From assembly GCA_903829565.1 (NCBI GenBank), contig CAIKQM010000116.1, positions 1 through 5,693 of the forward strand: 5,693 nt of DNA, given 5' to 3'. This document shows, in pieces, positions 1 through 5,206 of the stretch. Source of the stretch: an uncultured Planctomycetota bacterium. Its GTDB lineage: Bacteria; Planctomycetota; UBA1135; GCA-002686595. The position numbers were made by a program, and so were the translations under genes. How positions within the stretch are numbered: position 1 is the stretch's first letter; every line of letters begins with the position of its first letter. The notes under the pieces are model-generated. The model did not search any database. It was not told the origin of the DNA and worked only from the letters and a program-made list of their open reading frames with translations.

Positions 1-357
1 CTGGAAGTGCGGCCCGGCGAGTACGCACCTTCCGGAGTGGTGGCGCGGCCGCTGATTCTGTTGGGCGACCTGTCCAAGCTCCACGTGCGCGTAGACATCG
101 ATGAAAGCGATGCATGGCGCTTCAAGGACGGCTCCGCAGCCCGCGCGTATGTGCGCGGCAATCGCGAGCTTTCTGTTGATCTGAGCTTCGTGCGCAGTGA
201 ACCGTACGTGTTGCCCAAGCGCTCGCTGACAGGCGAGAGCACCGAGCGCGTGGACACGCGCGTGTTGCAAGTGCTGTATGCGTTTGATCCAGCCGTCTTG
301 CCGGTGCGCACTGGCATGCAGATGGATGTGTTCATCGATGCAGGTGGTTCGCAATGA
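1..357 (+). CDS. HlyD-family efflux periplasmic adaptor (membrane-fusion protein), C-terminal part
   Basis: The gene is cut by the left edge; about 118 C-terminal residues are visible in frame 1, ending at TGA 355-357. Adaptors of this family bridge an inner-membrane pump and an outer-membrane channel across the periplasm. The visible part reads PGEYAPSG, then a beta-barrel-type stretch LLGDLSKLHVRVDIDESDAW, then SEPYVLPKRSLTGESTERVD and VDTRVLQVLYAFD, and closes with RTGMQMDVFID. This set is typical of the beta-barrel and membrane-proximal domains of HlyD/DevB-like adaptors, which often sit beside FtsX/MacB-like ABC permeases. The pump type is therefore inferred as ABC rather than RND and cannot be confirmed here. 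The stop codon overlaps the start of the outer-membrane factor gene (ATGA), so the two are probably co-translated. The N-terminal membrane anchor and hairpin domains lie outside the window. Confidence 0.88.
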   Translation: MEVRPGEYAPSGVVARPLILLGDLSKLHVRVDIDESDAWRFKDGSAARAYVRGNRELSVDLSFVRSEPYVLPKRSLTGESTERVDTRVLQVLYAFDPAVLPVRTGMQMDVFIDAGGSQ

Positions 358-1778
358 GAGTGTCTGCTGGATGTGCGTTGCTAGGGGTCGTGACGTTGAC
401 GCTTGTCAGTTGTCGCACTCAGCCGCCGTCGCCCGTGGTGCAACAACCGCAAGCCACCACTGCTTGGCGTGAAGACGTGCTGGGTGCGCCAGTTGCTCCC
501 AGTGCGGCATGGTGGACCGAGTTCCAAGACGAGGCTCTTAATGCTTTGGTCGAGCAAGCGTTGGCAAGCTCACCGAGCATTGGTGCAGCGCGTGCGCGCG
601 TGTTGGTGGCGCAACAAGAGCGTCGTGCCATCGCGGGCCAGCAGGAAGTCCAGGCCAATCTCTACGCGGATGCGGCACTCCAACGCGGAAGCGAGAATCG
701 TCCCGGTGGCGCGTTCTCGGGTGGCACCAACCAGCTGTACGGAGCTGGTGTTGAGTTGTCCTATGAGGTTGACTTGTGGGGACGCCTTGAGAGTCAGGTT
801 CAGGTCGCTGACGAGGCTCTCGCTGTCAGTGTGGAGTTGCGGCGCGTGGCTGCAGACGCCTTGATTGCCGAGCTCGCGCGCGAACGTGCTGAATTGCGCG
901 GCGCACAGGGCGAGTTGCTGGTGTTGGAGCGCAGCGTGACTTTGCTGCGTGAGTCACTCGACCTCGAACGCTCGCGTCTGGCTGGTGGCTTTTCGACGGA
1001 ACTGGATGTTGCTCGTCTTGAGGCCGAAGTTGCTGCCGCCTTGGCGCTCGTACCCAACCTGCAAGGCCGTGTGGAAGCCGCACGGCATCGTCTCGCTGGT
1101 CTGGCTGCGTGCGATGTGGCGCAAGTCGAGCGTTGGACGGCTGTCACGGATGAGCGTGGTGTGGTGCCGGTGGATCTTGCGCTCGGCACGCCGCTAGATG
1201 CGCTGGAGAACCGCTCCGATGTGCGTCTGGCTCAGCGTGAGTTGCTGCGTCAAACCGCCTTGCTAGGTTTGGCGGAGGCGGAGACCAAGCCGCGTCTCAG
1301 CATCGGTGCCGCGCTTGGTACGCAGACGGATGACCTCGGCTCTTTGGTGGATGCTTCGAGCCGCACGTTCAGCTTGGGCGGCTCTTTCCTCGCGCCGCTG
1401 CTCAATGGTCAGCGTTTGGAAGCTGCGCGTGATGCCCAGCTCGCGCGCGCCGAGGCCGCAGCCGAAGACTGGCGTGCCACAGTGCTGCGCGCGTGGAGCG
1501 AAACGGAAGTCGCCATCGTTGAGCTTCGTCGCGAGCGCCAGCGACTGCAGGCCTTGCAAACCCAACGCACCATCCAAGAGCGTGCGTTGGTGTTGGCCCG
1601 CGATCGTCAACAGAATGGCTTGGTCGACTACTTCGAAGTGCTCGCCGCGCAACGGGCGCTCTTGACGGTCGATCAAGAGCTGGCTCGCACCGAGACGGTT
1701 CTCTTGCAACGCACCGTCAGCTTGCTGCGCGCCATCGGTGGTCAGTGGCGTGCTAGCCCGGATGAAGCGCAGAGCTAG
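354..1778 (+). CDS. TolC/NodT-family outer-membrane factor lipoprotein of a tripartite efflux system
   Basis: The 474-residue product is of normal length for the NodT family. It would trimerise into an outer-membrane channel with a periplasmic alpha-helical tunnel. The N-terminus has a short hydrophobic signal and lipobox LVSC with Cys20 as the predicted lipidated residue. Two OEP-type repeats follow, at about residues 55-250 and 280-465. Recognisable family motifs are AWWTEF (52-57), SYEVDLWGR (136-144), NRSDVRLAQ (286-294, equivalent to the usual RPDV), PLLNGQR (348-354), NGLVDYFEVLAAQR (421-434) and AIGGQW (460-465). The long Ala/Arg/Glu/Leu-rich stretches are the helical coiled coils. The ATG at 354 has an AGGTGG Shine-Dalgarno sequence at 342-347 and overlaps the adaptor stop by 4 nt. 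It is the outer-membrane partner of the adaptor upstream. The substrate cannot be told from sequence. Confidence 0.93.
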   Translation: MRVSAGCALLGVVTLTLVSCRTQPPSPVVQQPQATTAWREDVLGAPVAPSAAWWTEFQDEALNALVEQALASSPSIGAARARVLVAQQERRAIAGQQEVQANLYADAALQRGSENRPGGAFSGGTNQLYGAGVELSYEVDLWGRLESQVQVADEALAVSVELRRVAADALIAELARERAELRGAQGELLVLERSVTLLRESLDLERSRLAGGFSTELDVARLEAEVAAALALVPNLQGRVEAARHRLAGLAACDVAQVERWTAVTDERGVVPVDLALGTPLDALENRSDVRLAQRELLRQTALLGLAEAETKPRLSIGAALGTQTDDLGSLVDASSRTFSLGGSFLAPLLNGQRLEAARDAQLARAEAAAEDWRATVLRAWSETEVAIVELRRERQRLQALQTQRTIQERALVLARDRQQNGLVDYFEVLAAQRALLTVDQELARTETVLLQRTVSLLRAIGGQWRASPDEAQS

Positions 1779-1783
1779 TCCGT

Positions 1784-1800
1784 GCGCGCTACGGGCGCGC
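1784..1800. terminator. Candidate hairpin at the convergent gene junction
   Basis: A perfect inverted repeat, GCGCGC-TACGG-GCGCGC, starts 5 bases after the outer-membrane factor stop codon. It covers the ispF stop on the opposite strand. It is placed where a bidirectional terminator would be needed, because the two stop codons are only 10 bp apart. There is no T-tract on either side, and GCGCGC is a common string in this GC-rich sequence. A chance repeat, or a hairpin that only stalls polymerase or protects 3' ends, is as likely as a true terminator. Confidence 0.25.
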
Positions 1801-2277
1801 TGAGCGCTCCAACAACGCCACGGCTTGCACCACGACGGCTGCACCGTGCGCAAAGGACCCGAGCCCCTCGAGCGTCTTGCCTTTGACATTGACGGCATCG
1901 GGCTCGATGCCCAACAGCGTGCTCATGCGCTCGCGCATGCGTGCTCGATGCGGTGCGATGCGCGGGCCTTCGGTGGCCACCACCACATCTACGTTGACCA
2001 CGCGAAAGCCCTTGCGCGTCACGAGCTCGAGAGCATCGCGCAGCAAGTCGGCGCTATTCGCGTCCTTCCAGCGCGGATCTTTGTCGGAATACAGCGTGCC
2101 CAAGTCATCCAGGCCGGCCGCGGAAAGGACCGCATCCGTGACAGCATGCAGCACTGCATCGCCATCAGAGTGTCCCAACGGACCGCGGTCGTGGCCTAAG
2201 TCCACGCCTCCCAAGATGCATGGCCGCCCTTCGACCAAGCGGTGCACATCAAAGCCCAATCCTACGCGCATGCTCAT
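1789..2277 (-). CDS. ispF: 2-C-methyl-D-erythritol 2,4-cyclodiphosphate synthase
   Basis: IspF is the fifth MEP-pathway enzyme. It is a cytoplasmic homotrimer that cyclises 4-diphosphocytidyl-methylerythritol 2-phosphate to the cyclodiphosphate with release of CMP. With the chosen start the protein is 162 residues (E. coli IspF is 159). Motifs in order are GLGFDVHRL (7-14) with zinc ligands Asp10 and His12, GPLGHSDGDAVLHAVTDA (32-49) with zinc ligand His44, DLGTLYSDKDPRWK (58-71), NVDVVVATEGPRIAPH (95-110) and NVKGKTLEGLG (130-140) with the metal-binding Glu137. The start is chosen at ATG 2277 because it forms an ATGA overlap with the stop of the lipoprotein gene upstream. ATG 2271 or GTG 2298 are possible alternatives. 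One oddity is SFAHG at 141-145, where many homologues have a GFxGRxEG-type sequence. The reading is a clear family match despite that change. Confidence 0.95.
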   Translation of the reverse strand: MSMRVGLGFDVHRLVEGRPCILGGVDLGHDRGPLGHSDGDAVLHAVTDAVLSAAGLDDLGTLYSDKDPRWKDANSADLLRDALELVTRKGFRVVNVDVVVATEGPRIAPHRARMRERMSTLLGIEPDAVNVKGKTLEGLGSFAHGAAVVVQAVALLERSARP

Positions 2278-2456
2278 GGGAACAGCAGGATCTCCCACTC
2301 CACTTCGCGGCTGTCATACGAGTTGCGTTTGAGGTTGAACTCCATTTGACCTGAACGCGACGAAACCGGCTCCTCAGGCAGCTTGCAACTGCTGAAGCTC
2401 ACAACGAGCACCAACGCCCAAAGGCCCAGAACTACCACGCGATTATGTCTCTGCAT
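2274..2456 (-). CDS. Small putative lipoprotein between ispD and ispF, function unknown
   Basis: This is a 60-residue product I do not recognise. It starts with a basic n-region (MQRHNR), a hydrophobic core (VVVLGLWALVLVVSF) and a lipobox-like SFSSC with Cys24 as the expected lipidation site. Lys rather than Asp follows the Cys, which by the enterobacterial sorting rule would favour the outer membrane. The mature part is only 37 residues, polar, with Pro-Glu-Glu-Pro near the anchor and an alternating polar/hydrophobic end (REVEWEILLFP) that could form a beta-strand. Support for a real gene comes from a strong GAGGAG Shine-Dalgarno sequence with 8-nt spacing, a 14-nt overlap with the end of ispD, and an ATGA overlap with ispF. 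It is probably translated with both genes. No link to isoprenoid synthesis is evident from the sequence. Confidence 0.7.
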   Translation of the reverse strand: MQRHNRVVVLGLWALVLVVSFSSCKLPEEPVSSRSGQMEFNLKRNSYDSREVEWEILLFP

Positions 2457-3159
2457 TGTTTTGGCTCCTCGCGCGGCAAATGGCGCGAGCGACAAGTAGA
2501 TCTTCAGGCGTCGTGAGTTTGAGGTTGTGCGCCCCGCCATCGACAAGCTGCACAGGTCCTTCCCAGCGTTCCCACAGCGCAGCATCGTCAGTGGGTGTCC
2601 AGTTTGCTTGCGCTGCTTGCTGGGCGAGAGCAGTGTAACGCGCGCGCTCAAAAATCTGTGGTGTTTGTGCTGCCCACAACAGGGCGCGATCCAAGGTCTC
2701 GCGCTCGCTGTGGCCGTCAGGGCTGCGCTTGATCGTGTCGTGCACCCGCCGCGCGGCGATGGCCGCACCATGTGTCGCTGCGGCTCGAATCACGGCCTCG
2801 ATCGTATGCGGCTGCACCAACGGTCGGGCTGCATCGTGGATGGCGACCAAGCGCGATTGGCTGCGCAAGGCGGCCAGGCCCGCGCGCGCCGAGTCCATGC
2901 GCTCCGCTCCGCCCACCACGACCTGCACGGGAACGCGAGAGCCCTGCACCACGGCCAACGCGCGCGTTTGATCGTCAGGGTGCACGACCACCACGCATTC
3001 GATCACTTCGGGCACCGCCACAAAGGCCTCGAGCGCACGCCGCAACACCGACTTGCCCTCGAGATCCAACCAGACCTTGCGTTCCTCTACACCCCCGGCT
3101 CGCATGCGCGCCGAAGAGCCCGATGCCAGCAGCAGGACAGAGGTGTGCAGAGGGTTCAC
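2443..3159 (-). CDS. ispD: 2-C-methyl-D-erythritol 4-phosphate cytidylyltransferase
   Basis: IspD is the third MEP-pathway enzyme, coupling CTP and methylerythritol 4-phosphate to CDP-methylerythritol with pyrophosphate release. The 238-residue length is normal. Visible motifs are the nucleotide-binding loop LLASGSSARM (10-19) with Arg18, RKVWLDLEGKSVL (27-39) with Lys28, GGAERMDSARAGL (83-95), IHDAARPLV (107-115), DTIK (141-144), LLWAAQTPQIF (160-170), PTDDAALWE (189-197) and LKLTTPEDLLVA (213-224) with Lys214. The loop is slightly unusual, since ASGSSAR replaces the common AAGxGxR. The reading frame stays open far upstream, but the family homology begins at GTG 3159. A modest GAGAGAAG ribosome site lies 5 nt before it, and longer starts would run antisense through ruvC. 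The gene leads the cluster with the small lipoprotein and ispF, and is divergent from ruvC. Confidence 0.95.
   Translation of the reverse strand: MNPLHTSVLLLASGSSARMRAGGVEERKVWLDLEGKSVLRRALEAFVAVPEVIECVVVVHPDDQTRALAVVQGSRVPVQVVVGGAERMDSARAGLAALRSQSRLVAIHDAARPLVQPHTIEAVIRAAATHGAAIAARRVHDTIKRSPDGHSERETLDRALLWAAQTPQIFERARYTALAQQAAQANWTPTDDAALWERWEGPVQLVDGGAHNLKLTTPEDLLVARAICRARSQNNAET
2465..2470 (-). promoter_or_regulatory. Shine-Dalgarno sequence of the small lipoprotein gene
   Basis: On the minus strand this reads GAGGAG, 8 nt upstream of the ATG at 2456. It lies inside the 3' end of ispD. It is one of the best ribosome binding sites in the window and decides the start of the small lipoprotein gene, supporting it as a translated gene rather than a chance reading frame. 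Confidence 0.65.
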
Positions 3160-3165
3160 GTGGGC

Positions 3166-3183
3166 TTCTCTCGCGCGAGGGAG
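3166..3183. promoter_or_regulatory. Inverted repeat in the ispD/ruvC divergent gap
   Basis: The core at 3170-3179 is the perfect 10-bp palindrome CTCGCGCGAG. Extending it outwards adds two more paired positions with two G/T mismatches that would pair in RNA. It sits in the 47-bp gap between the divergent ispD and ruvC starts and overlaps the likely ispD ribosome site (GAGAGAAG, 3172-3165 on the minus strand). It could be an operator for both units or a 5'-leader hairpin hiding the ispD ribosome site. I could not pick out convincing -35/-10 boxes in this short gap. The palindrome may be chance in GC-rich DNA. Confidence 0.3.
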
Positions 3184-3206
3184 AGGCGTAGAGTGCCGCA
3201 TAGGGG

Positions 3207-3884
3207 ATGGCAAACGCAACCACACACGCGCCGGGCGCGCAGCCGCTGATCGTCTTGGGCATTGACCCGGGCACACGCATCGTGGGCTACGGTGCGGTCG
3301 TGGTTCATCCCAGCGGTCCGAAGCTCTTGACAGCCGGCGTGATCCGCGTGGGGGCCAAGGACGGTGTGCCCGAGCGGCTGGCCGCCATTCATGGTCGCTT
3401 GACGACCTTGATGGCCGAGATGCGCCCGCAAGTGGTGGTGGTGGAGCGGGCGTTTGCCGCCAAGAACATCCAGTCGGCCTTGCGCATCGGCGAAGGGCGC
3501 GGCCTTGCGCTGGCTTGCGCTGCCGCCTGTGGTGCGGCCGTTGTCGAGATGGCACCCCGCGCCGCCAAGAAGCGCGTGGTGGGCAGCGGTTCTGCCGAGA
3601 AGGAGCAAGTGGCGCACATGGTGCGGCGCACCTTGGGGCGCGAGGATCTGGATCTGCCCCTCGATGCCACCGATGCCTTGGCGTTGGCCTTGGCGCATGT
3701 GCTTCGTCCCACGGTGATCGTCCCGCCCAGCGGCACCAAGTCCCGGTCCGCCAAGGTGCGAGGATCCGCCGGCTTACCAGCGCATGTACTCGACAGCGCC
3801 CGTCGGTTTTGGGATGGTCGCACCCCTGTAGAGAGCGTTGCTACACCCAAACCAAGAAAGGGGGATGCACATGGCCGAAGCTGA
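3207..3884 (+). CDS. ruvC: Crossover junction endodeoxyribonuclease RuvC (Holliday junction resolvase)
   Basis: RuvC is a dimeric, metal-dependent RNase H-fold nuclease that cuts Holliday junctions with RuvAB in recombinational repair. The four catalytic acids are in place: Asp20 in LGIDPGTRIVGYG, Glu80 in VVVERAFAAKN, and Asp153 and Asp156 in DATDALALALAH. Other family signatures are RIGEGRGLAL (93-102) and APRAAKKRVVGSGSAEKEQV (116-135). The protein is 225 residues, against 173 in E. coli. The extra length is a short N-terminal lead and a tail of about 50 residues beyond the usual end, rich in Ser, Arg, Lys and Pro. A stop codon at 3201 makes ATG 3207 the earliest possible start. Its GGGG lies directly against the ATG, so spacing is poor and a later non-ATG start is possible. 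The end overlaps the next gene by 14 nt. I see no ruvA or ruvB in the window. Confidence 0.95.
   Translation: MANATTHAPGAQPLIVLGIDPGTRIVGYGAVVVHPSGPKLLTAGVIRVGAKDGVPERLAAIHGRLTTLMAEMRPQVVVVERAFAAKNIQSALRIGEGRGLALACAAACGAAVVEMAPRAAKKRVVGSGSAEKEQVAHMVRRTLGREDLDLPLDATDALALALAHVLRPTVIVPPSGTKSRSAKVRGSAGLPAHVLDSARRFWDGRTPVESVATPKPRKGDAHGRS
3858..3864 (+). promoter_or_regulatory. Shine-Dalgarno sequence of the gene after ruvC
   Basis: AAGGGGG at 3858-3864 lies inside the end of ruvC. It is 6 nt before ATG 3871 but directly against ATG 3865, so it favours ATG 3871 as the start of the downstream gene. The same bases are translated as the Lys-Gly part of the RuvC tail. Confidence 0.55.
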
Positions 3885-4773
3885 ATGGAGTGCGCTGGAA
3901 GATGTCCTGCACGAATCGCTGGACGGCTTTGTCGTCCTCGATCGCGGCGTGCAGTTGGATGGCGCGCCGTCGTTGTCGGGTGTGCGTCGCGCGGACTTGG
4001 CGGGTGTCAACCGTACTGGACAACTCGTGTTGGTGCATGTGCTGGCGCGCCGCGACGAGTTGTTGGAGGCCGCGGTGGATTTGTTGAGCACGGTGCGCGA
4101 ACGCGCAGGCGTGCTGGCGCGGCATCTTTCCGATGCGCGCATTGATCTTGCGCGCGAGCCGTTGGCCGCCTTGGTGGTGGACGGCGCTGAACCTGCGGGA
4201 GTTGCGGCACTGCGTGCTTTGCGTGCGCGTGAATTGCGCTTGTTCGAGCGCGTGCGCGTGCAATCGGGCCGTGCCACCAGCGCTTGGATCGTGCCGGTGG
4301 ACTTGCAGGCCGGTTCAGCCAAGGCTGCTATCTCGCCGTTGTTGGAATGGATCGAGCGCATCGACAGTGCGCACCGCCCGTTGGTCGATCGCGCCTTGGA
4401 AGGTTTGTCGCGCCTGGATCCGGAACTGTCGCTGGAGGTCGTGCGCGACGAGGGTTTGGGGTCGTTCCGGCAGCACGAGTTGGCGCGCTTGCGTTGGGAT
4501 GGCGCGCGCGTGGTGCTGGCCTTGCCCGATGCGCGTGAGTGCGTGGATTTGGCCCAGCCCGCGGATGTGGAGCGTGCCTTGGATCGAGTGCTGCGCGCGC
4601 ATTTGGCGCATTTGGTTACGGATGAGCCGTTGCCGGGGAACGAGTGGTCATCGCGCCGCGATGAGCCGATGGAGTACACGGCTGCGGCAGAGGAAGTGGC
4701 TGCGCCTGTACCTGCGGCCTTCACTCCCGCTCCGCAGTTGAGTGCGGATGAGCTCGCCATGCTGCAGGCTTGA
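3871..4773 (+). CDS. Hypothetical protein coupled to ruvC; possible degenerate PD-(D/E)XK-like fold
   Basis: This is a 300-residue cytoplasmic-type protein that I do not recognise by name. It has no signal peptide or membrane segment. Residues 18-58 (DGFVVLDRG, then RADLAGVNRTGQLVLVHVL) resemble the Asp-strand-turn-strand core of PD-(D/E)XK nuclease-like proteins such as the DUF91/NucS group. The Asp is present (Asp42), but the usual Glu-x-Lys at the end of the second strand reads His-Val-Leu (56-58), so catalysis would be lost. A helix (about 62-87), a strand LAALVVDG (98-105) and an Ala/Leu/Arg helix leading into ELRLFERVRV (121-130) fit such a fold loosely. Residues 136-250 may be a second domain. 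Residues 260-300 are an Ala/Pro/Glu-rich linker ending in LSADELAMLQA. The gene overlaps ruvC by 14 nt and has a good ribosome site, so it is likely made with RuvC. The fold suggestion is inference from pattern only. Confidence 0.75.
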   Translation: MAEAEWSALEDVLHESLDGFVVLDRGVQLDGAPSLSGVRRADLAGVNRTGQLVLVHVLARRDELLEAAVDLLSTVRERAGVLARHLSDARIDLAREPLAALVVDGAEPAGVAALRALRARELRLFERVRVQSGRATSAWIVPVDLQAGSAKAAISPLLEWIERIDSAHRPLVDRALEGLSRLDPELSLEVVRDEGLGSFRQHELARLRWDGARVVLALPDARECVDLAQPADVERALDRVLRAHLAHLVTDEPLPGNEWSSRRDEPMEYTAAAEEVAAPVPAAFTPAPQLSADELAMLQA

Positions 4774-4834
4774 GCGGCAGCCCTCGATTCCCGTTTTTGC
4801 GTGACGCGGGTGTGTCCGCCAACGTCAGGCAGGT
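4774..4834. other. Short intergenic gap, nothing clear
   Basis: This 61-bp spacer is the largest non-coding stretch in the window. It contains a T5 run flanked by CCCG and CGGG, but the stem is only 4 bp and the T run sits in the loop, so it is not a convincing terminator. No promoter boxes are evident. The flanking genes may well be transcribed together. Confidence 0.4.
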
Positions 4835-5206
4835 GTGGAAGGCTCGACCCTCTGTTTGCGCACGCTGCTTTTGGTGATGGTGCTGGTGGTATGGGGACGT
4901 CCGACGCAGGACGCGCCTGTGCCTGCCGAGCGGCTGCCTGAGACCAGCCGACCGTCGGCGCCACCGCAGCAGTGGGATTGGTTGCAGCTGCAGGCTTTGC
5001 CGCTCATTGGTCCGCGGCGCGCACAGGACTTGGTGGAAGCGCGTCAGGCAGGACGCTGGGAACGCCGCCCGTTGCTGGAGGCGTGGGACGAGGTACGCGG
5101 AGTCGGTCCAGGGACACTCGAGCAGGTGCGCGCTGCTTTGGAGGCGGACGGTCGAGGGGCGTACACTCAGGATTCGTACACTAGTAGGCCCGCACGCGTA
5201 CCATGA
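4835..5206 (+). CDS. ComEA-like helix-hairpin-helix protein with N-terminal membrane anchor
   Basis: The 123-residue product has an N-terminal hydrophobic segment (about 7-20, LRTLLLVMVLVVWG) acting as signal anchor or signal peptide. A Pro-rich linker (24-46) follows, then one ComEA-type DNA-binding domain (about 48-103). The domain shows two helix-hairpin-helix turns, LPLIGPRRAQDLV (55-67) and VRGVGPGTLEQVRAAL (87-102). ComEA proteins bind incoming DNA at the membrane or in the periplasm during natural transformation. Many bacteria also carry small ComEA-like proteins of unproven role, so competence is only a possibility here. The GTG at 4835 is chosen because it gives a complete hydrophobic segment and an in-frame stop lies at 4802. 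The ribosome site is weak. The end overlaps nadC by ATGA. The C-terminal 20 residues are polar and look disordered. Confidence 0.82.
   Translation: MEGSTLCLRTLLLVMVLVVWGRPTQDAPVPAERLPETSRPSAPPQQWDWLQLQALPLIGPRRAQDLVEARQAGRWERRPLLEAWDEVRGVGPGTLEQVRAALEADGRGAYTQDSYTSRPARVP

Noticed and set aside
1263..1898. Minus-strand open frame of 211 codons opposite the outer-membrane factor gene
   Set aside because: It covers known genes on both sides of the convergent junction, has no recognisable motif and fits GC-rich shadow coding.
2457..2771. Longer start for the small lipoprotein frame within ispD
   Set aside because: The extra residues are a shifted reading of ispD and would bury the signal peptide. 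The GAGGAG site points to ATG 2456.
2527..3249. Plus-strand open frame of 240 codons opposite ispD
   Set aside because: It is Arg/His/Cys-rich and lies wholly antisense to a well-supported ispD. It is a shadow frame.
3160..3555. Upstream extension of the ispD frame by 132 codons, antisense to ruvC
   Set aside because: The extension is Arg/Pro/Ser-rich, has no IspD similarity and runs opposite to a clear ruvC. Family similarity begins right after GTG 3159.
4740..4770. Possible beta-clamp binding motif in the unknown protein's tail (QLSADEL)
   Set aside because: It begins like QLS but lacks the hydrophobic LF end that defines the clamp-binding motif.
4790..4812. Possible intrinsic terminator after the unknown gene (CCCG, T5, CGGG)
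   Set aside because: The stem is about 4 bp and the T run lies in the loop, not after the stem.
3774..4964. Long minus-strand open frame of 396 codons opposite the unknown gene
   Set aside because: Its composition is Ser/Arg/Ala/Thr-rich with no motif or hydrophobic pattern, which is typical of antisense frames in GC-rich coding DNA. The plus-strand frame has a ribosome site and a sensible protein composition.
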